A DNA stretch of 64,000 nt from Sphingopyxis panaciterrae. Its GTDB lineage: Bacteria; Pseudomonadota; Alphaproteobacteria; Sphingomonadales; Sphingomonadaceae. The notes under the pieces are model-generated. The model saw only the letters and a list, made by a program, of their open reading frames with translations. It searched no databases and was not told the DNA's origin. Within the stretch, counting starts at the first letter, position 1. Each line of letters begins with the position of its first letter. Of this stretch, positions 36,023 through 44,730 are shown piece after piece. Position numbers and translations under genes: made by a program. Location: positions 1,597,147-1,661,146 of the forward strand of contig NZ_JAASQN010000001.1 of the NCBI RefSeq assembly GCF_011762125.1, in the 5' to 3' direction.

Positions 36023-36802
36023 TCAGACGGCGGGAGTCTCCGTGACCAGCGGCATCTTGCCGCTCTTCACCTGCTCCGCAAAAACTTCGCGCATCAGCTG
36101 CAGTGAAAAGAGGTGCGCGAAAATCAGGCCGAGCATGCCGTTCTGCGCCATCTTGCGCAAGACGTCACCGCGCAGTTCGCGCAGCTTGTTCTCGTCGACC
36201 ATCTGGAAGCCGCGATAGACGAAGGGCTTGTCGCTGCCGTCGGGCTGGATGCTGACTTCGCCGTCCATCAACAGATCGGCCTTCTTGAGTTCGTCCATGA
36301 ATGCGCCGGTGCGCAGGCCCGATTCCTCGAAATTCTTGCAGAATTCGAGCACCGAGTTGACCGGCTCGGTCGGCTTGCCGTCTTCGAACAGCGCATCGCC
36401 CTCGTCGAACTTGCCGACCGCGCCCGACGTCGGGTCGAAGCAGAGCGACAATTCATCGCTGTCGGGCCGCAGGCGGGCGAGAAGGAAGGGGTAACGGCGG
36501 ATATAGGCCGGGACATAGACGGGGTTGATCAGCTTGCCGTCGGCATCGACGAAGGTGTTCATGCCTTCGTTCAGGCCCATCAGCGCGAGCGGCACCGGGT
36601 TTTCGCCCGCCGAAAAAACGATCGGGTAGAAACGGCTCGCCGGAACGAACTCATCCGAGGTCAGCGGAACCGCATGCTGGTCGACCAGGAAGTCGGCCTT
36701 GTCGAGCGGCCGGGCGCGGAAATCGGCGTGGTCGACGCTCGAAAGCGGAACAAGATCCTTGTAGAAAAGCGGCAGGTTATTCGCGGCGGGCGCAGTGGCC
36801 AT
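36023..36802 (-). CDS. SapC family protein
   Basis: The 259-residue protein belongs to the SapC-like family named after a Campylobacter S-layer locus. It contains VPLTSDEFVPASRFYPIVFSAGENPVPLALMGL-type sequence and a C-terminal half that ends with QNGMLGLIFAHLFSLQLM. The biochemical role is unknown. In other bacteria the family is found near TonB receptors and tryptophan halogenase-like genes, none of which is nearby. I chose the ATG at 36800-36802; the in-frame start 16 codons upstream lacks family similarity. The cytochrome b561 gene follows. Confidence 0.85.
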   Translation of the reverse strand: MATAPAANNLPLFYKDLVPLSSVDHADFRARPLDKADFLVDQHAVPLTSDEFVPASRFYPIVFSAGENPVPLALMGLNEGMNTFVDADGKLINPVYVPAYIRRYPFLLARLRPDSDELSLCFDPTSGAVGKFDEGDALFEDGKPTEPVNSVLEFCKNFEESGLRTGAFMDELKKADLLMDGEVSIQPDGSDKPFVYRGFQMVDENKLRELRGDVLRKMAQNGMLGLIFAHLFSLQLMREVFAEQVKSGKMPLVTETPAV

Positions 36803-36925
36803 GGTCAAGCTCCGAGATAGGACCCCGACAGCGCGGGGTTTAAAGGGCAATGGCGCGCCATATTGGCACGCGCGGCGCGGCGCAAGGGGGCGATGATGGA
36901 CGGCGCCGCCCGACCGGCCAATCGT

Positions 36926-38350
36926 TCAGCCGATGAGCTTGCCGGGATTGAACAGGCCGGCAGGGTCAAGCCCCGCCTTGATACCGCGGAGCGCCGCCAA
37001 TCGCGCCGGGCTGTCGAGCTCGGCCAGCATATCGCGTTTCATTTGCCCGATGCCATGTTCGGCCGAAATCGAGCCGCCTAGCTCGATGACATGCGAATAG
37101 ACGAGCCGGCTCAGCGCCTCGCCATGTTCGGCGAGCCAGGCCTTGCCGTCGACGTCCACCGGCGGCTGCACATGATGGTGGACGTTGCCGTCGCCCAGAT
37201 GGCCAAAGGACAATGCGCGCACCCCCGGGAAAGCATTGGCCAGCCGCTGCGGGTTTTCGCCAATGAAAGCGGGCATCAAGTCCACAGGAACGCTGATGTC
37301 GTGCTGGATTGCCGGCCCCTCGGCGCGTTCGGCTTCCGAAATGGAATCGCGCAGACGCCAGAAATCCTCGCTCTCGCGATCGTTCTTGGCGATGACCACG
37401 TCATCGAGCAGCCCGGCTTCGAGTGCCGACGTCAGCTCGGTCTGCAACGCCGAATCAAGCGCCTCTTCTCGCTCGCCAGCCAGCTCGATCAGCGCATACC
37501 AGGGATAAACCCCGGACAGCGGCGCGCGGGTTTGCGGAATATGGCGCAGCACGGCATCGAGGCAGCTATGCGGAATAATCTCGAACCCTTCGAGTTCGCC
37601 GCCGATCGCCGTATCGAGACGGCGAAGCAATCTCCGCGCGCTTTCGGGGGATTCGAGCCCGGTCCAGGCCGTCCGGCGCGCCGCCACCGCCGGCACCAGG
37701 CGAAGGCAGGCCGCGGTCACAATTCCCAATGTTCCTTCGGCACCGCACAGCAGATGGCGCAGATCATAGCCGCGATTATCCTTTTTCAACGGCGCGAGGC
37801 CGTCAAAGATGCTGCCATCAGGCAGCACCGCTTCGATTCCTGCGACCAGCGCGCGCATTGTTCCGTGGCGGAGGACCTGCGTTCCTCCGGCATTGGTTGA
37901 AACGAGACCGCCGATCGTTGCCGACCCTTTGCCGCCGAGGGTGAGGGGGAAACGCAGCCCGTGTTCGAGTGCCGCTTCGTGGAGATGTTCGAGGATCACG
38001 CCGGCCTCGACGATCGCGAATTGCGTTGCCTCGTCGATGATACGGATATGATTCATCCGGCGCGTGCTGAGCAATAACGCGTTGCCCGACTCATCGGGGG
38101 TCGCGCCGCCAACCATCCCGCTATTCCCGCCCTGCGGCACCAGCGCGACGTCATTTTCGGCGCAAAGCGTCACCACGGCGGCGACCTCTTCGGTGGTCGC
38201 GGGGGAGAGCATCGCCGCTGCCGCGCCATGATATTTGCCGCGCCAGTCGGTCAACCACGGTGCCATCGCATCGGGATCGGCGGTGAAACCCTTGGGGCCG
38301 AGCAAGCGGGCAAGCGCGTCCAGCGTCGTGACGGACGGTGCGCGCGTCAC
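36926..38350 (-). CDS. FAD-binding oxidase (D-2-hydroxyacid dehydrogenase family)
   Basis: The protein of about 474 residues is a VAO/PCMH flavoprotein. The FAD pyrophosphate loop is VPQGGNSGMVGGATPD, with SATIGGLVSTNAGGTQVLRHG, and the C-terminal oxidase domain has FGHLGDGNVHHHV and SISAEHGIGQMKRD, with metal-binding histidines. Members oxidise D-lactate, D-2-hydroxyglutarate or glycolate; which one applies is not clear. The GTG at 38348-38350 gives the usual family length. A TTG at 38404 would add 18 residues, and no strong ribosome binding site separates the two options. Confidence 0.87.
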   Translation of the reverse strand: MTRAPSVTTLDALARLLGPKGFTADPDAMAPWLTDWRGKYHGAAAAMLSPATTEEVAAVVTLCAENDVALVPQGGNSGMVGGATPDESGNALLLSTRRMNHIRIIDEATQFAIVEAGVILEHLHEAALEHGLRFPLTLGGKGSATIGGLVSTNAGGTQVLRHGTMRALVAGIEAVLPDGSIFDGLAPLKKDNRGYDLRHLLCGAEGTLGIVTAACLRLVPAVAARRTAWTGLESPESARRLLRRLDTAIGGELEGFEIIPHSCLDAVLRHIPQTRAPLSGVYPWYALIELAGEREEALDSALQTELTSALEAGLLDDVVIAKNDRESEDFWRLRDSISEAERAEGPAIQHDISVPVDLMPAFIGENPQRLANAFPGVRALSFGHLGDGNVHHHVQPPVDVDGKAWLAEHGEALSRLVYSHVIELGGSISAEHGIGQMKRDMLAELDSPARLAALRGIKAGLDPAGLFNPGKLIG

Positions 38351-38538
38351 GCGGCTTGGTCCGGGAAAATTTGCGAGGCCCGCCGGGGCAGGGGTCGACA
38401 GCAATTCATTTGATGTTCAATCATGCTTGTTAAACGGCGCATTGAACGAATAGCGTGTTTTCGTCCAGCCGGCATCGATGCGGGAGCCATGGTGAGCAAC
38501 TTTTTTTGTCAGAGTGCTGAAAGGACGGCAATCATATC

Positions 38539-39063
38539 GTGCTGACGCCCGCAATCCTGTTATTGGCGGCGGCACCACCCGACGCCGGAATGCCCGCCTC
38601 GCCGCCCGAACCGCTGGCGATTGTCGCCGCACCGACTCTCGAACCACCTGCGTCGCCTTATTGGCAGGTCGTGATCGAGCAACAGCTGATTATTCGCGTC
38701 CCGGCGCAGCGATCGTCGCTCAATAATTTTGCCGCGGGACCGATGACGACGCTGCGGACGCGCCCGCTGCCGGTTATCTGGAAAGAGAAGAAGGCGCCGA
38801 AATGCGTCGCGATGCGTAATATCCTGGGCATGCAAGCGGTGCAGCGCGATAGCATAGACTTGATTACAAAGCAGAAACAGCGGCTACGCGCCCAGCTCAA
38901 CCGTGGTTGCCGCGCGCTCGATTTCTATGCCGGTTTCTACATGCAGGGCAGCAAGGACGGCAAACTCTGCGAGGGGCGCGACCAGATTCACGCGCGAACG
39001 GGCGCGAAGTGCGAGGTCGACAAGTTCCGCCTGATGGTCGCGGTCCCGCGCGAAGAGGATTGA
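38539..39063 (+). CDS. Secreted hypothetical protein
   Basis: The 174-residue product starts at a GTG preceded by AAAGGACGG. The N-terminal hydrophobic stretch (LTPAILLLAAAPPDAG) looks like a signal peptide. The mature part has four cysteines (APKCVAM, NRGCRAL, GKLCEG, AKCEVD) and a basic amphipathic helix, DLITKQKQRLRAQLN. No known family is recognised, although the composition is usual for sphingomonads. It lies between the divergent FAD oxidase and the DEAD-box helicase. Confidence 0.72.
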   Translation: MLTPAILLLAAAPPDAGMPASPPEPLAIVAAPTLEPPASPYWQVVIEQQLIIRVPAQRSSLNNFAAGPMTTLRTRPLPVIWKEKKAPKCVAMRNILGMQAVQRDSIDLITKQKQRLRAQLNRGCRALDFYAGFYMQGSKDGKLCEGRDQIHARTGAKCEVDKFRLMVAVPREED

Positions 39064-39130
39064 CGCGACGATTAATCGCGGGTGCGCGTCGGCTTTCCTT
39101 GACTTTTCATCATCCTTTACCCTAGGGGCG

Positions 39131-39161
39131 GCGCAGCGTTGGCTGGCGTGGGACGCTGCGC
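39131..39161 (+). promoter_or_regulatory. Leader hairpin upstream of the DEAD-box helicase
   Basis: GCGCAGCGT (39131-39139) and ACGCTGCGC (39153-39161) form a perfect 9-bp stem with a 13-base loop, ending 28 bases before the helicase start. Leader structures that the helicase itself could unwind are known for cold-shock DEAD-box genes, so feedback control is possible. This is an inference. Confidence 0.4.
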
Positions 39162-39189
39162 TGTCACCTTTTCCGGACATGTTGACCTT

Positions 39190-40578
39190 ATGAAATTTGC
39201 CGACATCGGCCTTTCCGACGAACTTTTGCGCGCCATCGACGAGTCGGGCTATGACGAACCGACGCCGATTCAGGCGGGCGTCATTCCTTCGGTCCTGATG
39301 ATGCGCGACATCATCGGCATTGCCCAGACGGGCACCGGCAAGACCGCTTCGTTCGTGTTGCCGATGATCGACATTCTGGCCCACGGCCGCGCTCGCGCGC
39401 GGATGCCGCGCTCGCTGATCCTCGCGCCGACGCGCGAACTTGCTGCGCAAGTTGCGGAAAATTTTGAAAAATACGGAAAATATAACAAGCTCTCGATGGC
39501 GCTGCTGATCGGCGGCGTGCAAATGGGCGATCAGGTCAAGGCGCTCGAAAAGGGCGTCGACGTGCTGATCGCGACGCCGGGCCGCCTGATGGACCTGTTC
39601 GAGCGCGGCAAGATCCTGCTCACCGGCTGCAACCTTCTCGTCATCGACGAAGCCGACCGCATGCTCGACATGGGCTTCATCCCCGATATCGAGAATATCT
39701 GCACCAAGCTGCCCGCGAATCGGCAGACCTTGCTGTTCTCGGCGACGATGCCGGCGCCTATCAAACGCCTTGCCGACAAATTTCTGTCGAACCCCAAGAC
39801 GATCGAGGTTGCTCGTCCCGCCAGCCGGAACGAGAATATCGAACAGTTCGTCGTCAAGACGTCCGAGCGCGGCAAGCGCGATACGCTTCGCGGGCTGATC
39901 GAGGCGGAAGACATTGCGACCGCGATCATCTTCTGCAACCGCAAGACGACGGTGCGCGAACTCGCGAAGTCGCTTCAGCGCTATGGCTATAAGGCCGGGG
40001 AAATCCACGGCGACATGGATCAGTCGAGCCGGATCGCCGAACTCGACCGGTTCAAGGCCGGGACGATCAACATCTTGGTCGCGTCGGACGTCGCGGCTCG
40101 CGGCCTCGACGTGAAGGGCGTGAGCCACGTCTTCAACTTCGACGCGCCCTGGCATCCCGACGATTATGTCCACCGCATCGGCCGCACCGGTCGGGCGGGT
40201 GCCAAGGGACGTGCGTTTACGCTGATCTCGCTGTCTGATGACGAGGCCATCGATAATATCCAGAAACTGACCGGATATAAAATTCCCGTCCATGACGGCG
40301 GCGTTTCGACGGCGGTGAGCGACAAGGCCGTCGATGACGATCGCGAACCGCGCCGCGCCGCGCGGTCCGATCGCGGCGGTCGTGGCCGCAGCGCACCGAA
40401 GCCGGCCCGGGAAGAACCGCGCGCGGCAAAGGCGGCCGAACCTGCGCCAGCCAAGGCGAAGAAGAGCGGCGGCAATCGCAAGCCGCCGCATGACCGGCAT
40501 GACGATCTCGACGGTCCCGACGATGGCTGGAACGGCCCGATGCCGGACTTTCTGTCGGTGGGTTTCGGCGCCAATTGA
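39190..40578 (+). CDS. DEAD-box ATP-dependent RNA helicase
   Basis: The 462-residue helicase unwinds RNA during ribosome assembly or mRNA turnover. All core motifs are present: the Q motif near GYDEPTPIQAGVIP, Walker A AQTGTGKT, PTRELAAQ, TPGRLMD, DEADRMLDMGF, SATMP, and the second-domain motifs HGDMDQSSR, ASDVAARGLDV and HRIGRTGRAG. A basic, low-complexity tail (about 375-462, rich in Arg, Ala, Lys and Pro) resembles RhlE-type RNA-binding tails. The ATG at 39190 begins the domain; a TTG 17 codons upstream would lie in the leader hairpin. Confidence 0.93.
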   Translation: MKFADIGLSDELLRAIDESGYDEPTPIQAGVIPSVLMMRDIIGIAQTGTGKTASFVLPMIDILAHGRARARMPRSLILAPTRELAAQVAENFEKYGKYNKLSMALLIGGVQMGDQVKALEKGVDVLIATPGRLMDLFERGKILLTGCNLLVIDEADRMLDMGFIPDIENICTKLPANRQTLLFSATMPAPIKRLADKFLSNPKTIEVARPASRNENIEQFVVKTSERGKRDTLRGLIEAEDIATAIIFCNRKTTVRELAKSLQRYGYKAGEIHGDMDQSSRIAELDRFKAGTINILVASDVAARGLDVKGVSHVFNFDAPWHPDDYVHRIGRTGRAGAKGRAFTLISLSDDEAIDNIQKLTGYKIPVHDGGVSTAVSDKAVDDDREPRRAARSDRGGRGRSAPKPAREEPRAAKAAEPAPAKAKKSGGNRKPPHDRHDDLDGPDDGWNGPMPDFLSVGFGAN

Positions 40579-40590
40579 CGCCGCCGCCAG

Positions 40591-41607
40591 TCAGAGCCTG
40601 ACCAGCATCTTGCCGATATTATCGCCGGCGAACAGGCCGAGGAACGCCTCGGGCGCCCCTTCCAGTCCCTCGCGGACGGTCTCGCGGATCGTGACCGCGC
40701 CGCTGGCGATCAGCCCGCCCATGTCGGCATAGAATTCTTCCATGCAGTCGATGAACTGGTCGGTGTAGATAAAGCCTTCCATGCGGATGCGCGCCGGGAT
40801 CGCGCGGATCAGATATTTCATCTCCTGCGCCTTGCCGTCGTTATAGACGTCGATCATCCCGCAGATGGCAAAGCGCGCAAAGTCGTTGGCGGTGGCGAAG
40901 GCGGCATCCAGATGCTCGCCGCCGACATTGTCGAAATAGACGTCGATTCCGCTCTTCCCCAATTTCTTCAGCGCATCTTCCAGCGCCGAAAGGACCGGGT
41001 CCGCCTTGTAATCGATCACAGCGTCGGCACCCAGATCCTTGACCCAGGCGCATTTGTCGCCGCCGCCTGCCGAGCCGATGACGGTCATTTCACGCGCCTT
41101 CGCGATCTGTACCACCGCCGACCCCACCGCTCCTGCGGCCGCGGAGACGAAGACGACATCGCCGGGCTTCGCTGCCGCGATCCGCAGCAGGCCGATCCAG
41201 GCCGTGCCGCCGGTCAGTCCCATATTGTGCAGGAAAGTCTGTGGGCTCATCCCGCCAGCAAGGAGGTCCGCGGGCAATTTATTGGGCATCATGTCGAGCC
41301 CGATCACGCCGCCATCGCGCCATCCGCCCGTGTGAAGGACCAGATCGCCGGGTGCAAAGCCGTCGAGCCGGCTTTCGATGACCTCGCCGATCGCGCCGCC
41401 GGTCATCGGCTGGCCAATCTGAAAGCTCGCCGCATAGCTTTTCGCGTCGTTCATGCGGCCGCGCATATAGGGATCGACCGACAGCCAAAGATTGCGCACC
41501 CGCAGCTGGTCGACGTCCAGCGGGGCATCGGGCAGTTCGCGAAGTGCGAAATTCGCCATTGTTGGCAGCCCGGTCGGACGGCTGATGAGGTGCCACGCCT
41601 TGGCCAT
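40591..41607 (-). CDS. NADPH-dependent alkenal/one reductase (CurA/YncB family)
   Basis: The 338-residue MDR enzyme of the leukotriene B4 dehydrogenase / CurA group reduces activated double bonds with NADPH and binds no zinc. Typical segments are LWLSVDPYMRGRMNDAKSY near the N-terminus, the Rossmann loop VSAAAGAVGSAVVQIAK and FDNVGGEHLDAAF. Substrates in relatives include curcumin and 2-alkenals. It converges with the helicase gene, with only 12 bases between the stops, and the tRNA-Ala gene lies about 100 bases from its start. Confidence 0.9.
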   Translation of the reverse strand: MAKAWHLISRPTGLPTMANFALRELPDAPLDVDQLRVRNLWLSVDPYMRGRMNDAKSYAASFQIGQPMTGGAIGEVIESRLDGFAPGDLVLHTGGWRDGGVIGLDMMPNKLPADLLAGGMSPQTFLHNMGLTGGTAWIGLLRIAAAKPGDVVFVSAAAGAVGSAVVQIAKAREMTVIGSAGGGDKCAWVKDLGADAVIDYKADPVLSALEDALKKLGKSGIDVYFDNVGGEHLDAAFATANDFARFAICGMIDVYNDGKAQEMKYLIRAIPARIRMEGFIYTDQFIDCMEEFYADMGGLIASGAVTIRETVREGLEGAPEAFLGLFAGDNIGKMLVRL

Positions 41608-41664
41608 ATTACCCCCGCTTTCCCGTTTTTATCCGGCGACGCGGCTCAACGATCAGAAAAGCCG

Positions 41665-41692
41665 TTGCCACTGCCGAGCTGGCCCGTTAAGA
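41665..41692 (+). promoter_or_regulatory. Candidate promoter of tRNA-Ala
   Basis: TTGCCA (41665-41670) and TTAAGA (41687-41692) are 16 bases apart and end 13 bases before the tRNA, a position that fits a sigma-70 promoter. The spacing is slightly short, so confidence is moderate. Confidence 0.4.
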
Positions 41693-41705
41693 CGCCGCCG
41701 GTCGC

Positions 41706-41781
41706 GGGGCCGTAGCTCAGATGGGAGAGCGCTGCAATCGCACTGCAGAGGTCAGGGGTTCGATTCCCCTCGGCTCCACCA
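41706..41781 (+). tRNA. tRNA-Ala(CGC)
   Basis: The 76-base sequence folds into a complete cloverleaf. Acceptor GGGGCCG pairs with CGGCTCC and includes the G3:U70 pair that identifies alanine tRNAs. The D arm is GCTC-loop-GAGC, the anticodon arm CTGCA-ATCGCAC-TGCAG has anticodon CGC, and the T arm is AGGGG-TTCGATT-CCCCT. The encoded 3' end is ACCA. It reads GCG codons. A decayed integrase lies directly downstream, so this tRNA was probably used as an attachment site. Confidence 0.95.
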
Positions 41782-42093
41782 CGACCTTTCCTTAGAGAAA
41801 CCTTGGCTTTCGGCCTCATAACACACTCCTGATCGCAAGAGATTTTGCGGTAGGCACCGGGTTGCGAGGTCTTCGATCTCGTCACTCCTCGACGGCATTG
41901 AGCGCAATGCCGAGCTGTTCGGCTTTGCGAGCGCGTAGATGTTGATCACATTCGCAGGCGAATGACCCATGAAGCACTTCACCTGCGGATAGTTCGTCTC
42001 GCCAATTCGGTCACGGACGAGCGAGGCCATCGACCGCCGCGCGAACTTCATACCGCTTTCCCGATTGCCCCGCAGGTTGAGCTTTTCCTGCAT
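41752..42093 (-). pseudogene. Remnant of a tyrosine-recombinase (phage-type) integrase
   Basis: The minus-strand frame encodes a C-terminal integrase piece. KFARRSMASLVRDRIGE carries the box-II Arg, and CFMGHSPANVINIYALAK carries the His/Trp-region glycine-histidine and the catalytic Tyr. The N-terminal and catalytic-core parts are missing, and an in-frame TAG lies three codons upstream of the first ATG. The 3' end runs into the tRNA-Ala sequence, as expected for an integrase beside its attachment site. The element it served is now fragmentary. Confidence 0.72.
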
Positions 42094-42139
42094 CGTCTCC
42101 TATGCCTGCCGGATGCTGTCGACAGGGATGCAGAAGCCA

Positions 42140-42666
42140 TTTGAGAAGATTGCGGCGTCGGGTCCGGTACCGAAAGAACTGTCGATCGACAGCAGTCACG
42201 TCAAAGCGCACTGCTCGGCGGCGGGCTCAAAAAGGGGGAGTTTGAAGAAGCGATCGGGCGCTCGCGCGGCGGGAGAACGTGCAAAATCCATTGTCTGGCC
42301 GACGATCGCGGCAGACCCGTCGCCATCACCCTGACACCGGGCAATATCGCCGACATCAGGATCGCCATCCCGCTGCTCGCCTCGGTGGCACCGCCAAAGC
42401 GTCTGCTCGCCGATAAAGCCTATGACGTCGACAGCCTGCGTAATTGGCTCGCGGAACGGCAGGTCAAGACCGTCATCCCCTCAACCGACGCGCGCTGGAC
42501 GCCATATCCTCTTGATCGACGGGCATACCAACGAAAAAATGTCATCGAGCGTCTCTTCGGACGGCTCAAAAACTGGCGACGCATAGCAACCCGTTATGAC
42601 AGCCATGCTCAAAACTGCCTCGCCGCCATCGCTCTCGTCGCCATCGTCACCGAGTGGGCCCATTGA
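42140..42666 (+). pseudogene. 5'-truncated IS5-family (IS427-like) transposase
   Basis: Two overlapping frames give the C-terminal two thirds of a DDE transposase. The first Asp is in ELSIDSSHVKAH. After a shift to the -1 frame at A5G5 (42229-42238) come IGRSRGGRTCKIHCLADD and TLTPGNIADI. The second Asp is in LLADKAYDVDSL and the Glu in KNVIERLFGRLKNWRRIATRYD, ending at the TGA at 42664-42666. IS427-group elements normally make transposase by -1 frameshifting, so that break may be natural. The first third of the gene is absent and the upstream sequence belongs to the integrase remnant, so it is inactive. Confidence 0.75.
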
Positions 42667-42675
42667 GGCCCCAAC

Positions 42676-43185
42676 CTAAGTGCCAGCGGGACATTGGGCA
42701 TCAAACACGCCGTAGACCCATAAATTGGATCCGGGGAACCTATCGGTATCCACCCATAGCGGTGAAGCGCGGTTGGTACCAATAATCCCGTCACGCCCGA
42801 GTTTAAGGCGCGCCTCATCGCTGGCTACACTGGCCCCAGCGGTAACACCCTGCACAGTAAGCGTCTCATCACTGGAAACAACAAACGTATGAATCGCCTT
42901 GGCGGCAAAAGGAAATTTGACCGTAATCATCTTCCAATCGCTTTCGACGGCGCTAATGTTGACTGGCTTATGCGCGTCGTCATTCAGGGCGTACCAGCCC
43001 TTTCCATCGTTTCTCAATACGCCCGCTACAACTCCGCCCGGCGTGCATCCGACAGAAGTCTTATGTCGGTACTTCTCGCGGTCGGTAACGTACTTCAAGA
43101 CTGGGTGACTGCGCGCTTCTAAAATACCCACAAGAATCGCAAGAGACACAAGGAGATTTAAAGGATTTTTCAGGTTATATTTCAT
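42676..43185 (-). CDS. Orphan exported hypothetical protein in AT-richer island
   Basis: The 169-residue product begins MKYNLKNPLNLLVSLAILVG, a signal peptide or membrane anchor. The mature part includes VGCTPGGVVAGVLRNDGKGW and a C-terminal DAQCPAGT, so two cysteines could pair. No family is recognised. Codon and base use are clearly AT-richer than the neighbouring genes, which suggests transfer. The start at 43183-43185 is preceded by an unusual run of nine G residues (43189-43197) that may act as the ribosome binding site. A longer frame upstream lacks support. Confidence 0.55.
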   Translation of the reverse strand: MKYNLKNPLNLLVSLAILVGILEARSHPVLKYVTDREKYRHKTSVGCTPGGVVAGVLRNDGKGWYALNDDAHKPVNISAVESDWKMITVKFPFAAKAIHTFVVSSDETLTVQGVTAGASVASDEARLKLGRDGIIGTNRASPLWVDTDRFPGSNLWVYGVFDAQCPAGT

Positions 43186-43482
43186 TATCCCCCCCCCAAA
43201 GGAAACGCCGCCTTTAGCGGAAGGGCTAGACATTTCTACAAAAGAAAGAGCCAAATTGGTGGTAATTATCGATATCTTCCGTACCTCTGTTTTTGACGCG
43301 TGCTTCCAAGAAAAAAGGTGGATATTCGGCATATATGAGTCAATTTTATTTAGTTTTTGATAAATATCTGACAAATATACATAATCTATGATTTGGACGT
43401 GTAATTACTACGCATCCATAGTCCCTCCAACGGATGCTTATACCTCACTCGGGAGAAAGAAGCGGATCTTACGGAATAAGGG

Positions 43483-43674
43483 ATGAACAACGATTATGTG
43501 ATCCGCGCGCTCCTTACCTCTGCCTGCGAGGGGTATGCCAACCCTGAACCGGATCAGGATTGGCGGGTTCGCGACGACAGCGGCGAAATCACGCACTTCG
43601 ACAAGATCGACACCGCGATCGACTTCATCATGCAGTTTCAGGGTCGTCCTCGCATCGGCTTGCCTACACGGTGA
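43483..43674 (+). CDS. Small hypothetical protein
   Basis: A 63-residue frame (MNNDYVIRALLTSACEGYAN at the start) has AATAAGGG just before the ATG as a possible ribosome binding site. It is acidic in the middle (DWRVRDDSGEITHFDKID). No family is recognised. It lies in the decayed island after tRNA-Ala and may be a genuine small phage or plasmid gene. Confidence 0.4.
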   Translation: MNNDYVIRALLTSACEGYANPEPDQDWRVRDDSGEITHFDKIDTAIDFIMQFQGRPRIGLPTR

Positions 43675-44061
43675 AAGGCAGCGAAGTGCTTCGCCCGACA
43701 AGTTCACAGCGCTCGCTCTTCTGCGACTTTCGGGGAAGCGCTTGCGGGACGCCCAAGTCCGCTATGCGACTCGTCGTGGTGGCTAGGAGAAGCTCCTATG
43801 ACCCGCGACATGAACACTCTTCGCAAGATGGGGCTTATCCGCCGTCGGCGGGATGGTGCACGCAATCAGCACATGATACCGACGGGATGTTGGGGTGGGC
43901 CTACCGATTGAAGTGCTCGCTGCAGATGCTGGGATCGTGAGCATGGCCCGCGAGAATGCCAAGGTTCACGCCGATGGTGTGTTCGGCAATTGGTTGAACA
44001 TGTGGATCGGCTCTGGAACGATGGTCATTTGATGATGGCTGCCAGTTCCGCTTGCTCTGCG
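43675..44061. other. Degenerate island segment with gene fragments
   Basis: This stretch contains short open pieces only. A 37-codon frame at 43798-43911 (MTRDMNTLRKMGLIRRRRDG at its start) has an AGGAG ribosome binding site and resembles the end of a winged-helix regulator. A 29-codon frame begins at about 43943. No intact gene is supported; it is best read as the remains of an integrated element. Confidence 0.4.
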
Positions 44062-44730
44062 TCAATCGCTCTCGCAAACGAACGCATGATGATATCGGTT
44101 AAGCCGGTACGAGTAATCCCGGACGCGAGGGTAATACCGCCGAAGAATGGCTTTGATCGCGCGGGCGGAATTCTCCCGGCTGGTTCCGACTTCCCAGAAG
44201 TGCTCGGGCGAAATTTTGCGTGGAATAGGCAAGTAAGCGCCGACGTTCATCAGACGGCGAATGCGAGGAATATCGAGAAAGCCGCTAAATCCAAAGAATT
44301 TGGCGTAGTTCGGCAGTGTCAAATAGAGGCGCGGGGACAACTGCCGCATAGTTGAGATGGAATTCTCGAATTCGTCCCACGGCATGTGCTCCAGAACTTC
44401 ACAGCACGCGACGAGGTCGAATTGCCGCCCTTTCATCAAGCCCGGAAGCTCAGCAAGCGGAGCGACATAATCGGGTTCCAGATCGTCGTTGATGTCTGCG
44501 GTGGTGATATCATGGCCTGCCAAGCGCAAGAAACTGGATGTGAAACCATTGCCGATCCCAATTTCAAGCACGCTGACTGGGTTCAACGCATTAATGTCGT
44601 GAATCTGCTGCGCATGGCTCGTAAGCTGGACCATGGAAAAGTAGTGATTACTGAAATATTCCGGGCGCTTAAGCGCCCGCTCCCGTTCAGCGCCCCGCGA
44701 AATAGAGCCCAATTTTTGAACTTGTGCCAT
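44062..44730 (-). CDS. SAM-dependent class I methyltransferase
   Basis: The 222-residue protein has SAM motif I as SVLEIGIGNGFTSSFL, an acidic strand-2 end in TTADINDDL, and the post-I segment FDLVACCEVLEHMP, as in small-molecule or glycan methyltransferases. The substrate is unknown. I use the ATG at 44728-44730 because a GGGGCGGAG ribosome binding site lies about 8 bases upstream. Earlier in-frame starts either touch that site or use TTG. It belongs to the AT-richer island and has no functional neighbours. Confidence 0.78.
   Translation of the reverse strand: MAQVQKLGSISRGAERERALKRPEYFSNHYFSMVQLTSHAQQIHDINALNPVSVLEIGIGNGFTSSFLRLAGHDITTADINDDLEPDYVAPLAELPGLMKGRQFDLVACCEVLEHMPWDEFENSISTMRQLSPRLYLTLPNYAKFFGFSGFLDIPRIRRLMNVGAYLPIPRKISPEHFWEVGTSRENSARAIKAILRRYYPRVRDYSYRLNRYHHAFVCESD

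Noticed and set aside
43943..44035. 29-codon frame in the decayed island
   Set aside because: Too short, no family and no clear ribosome binding site; listed only as part of the degenerate segment.
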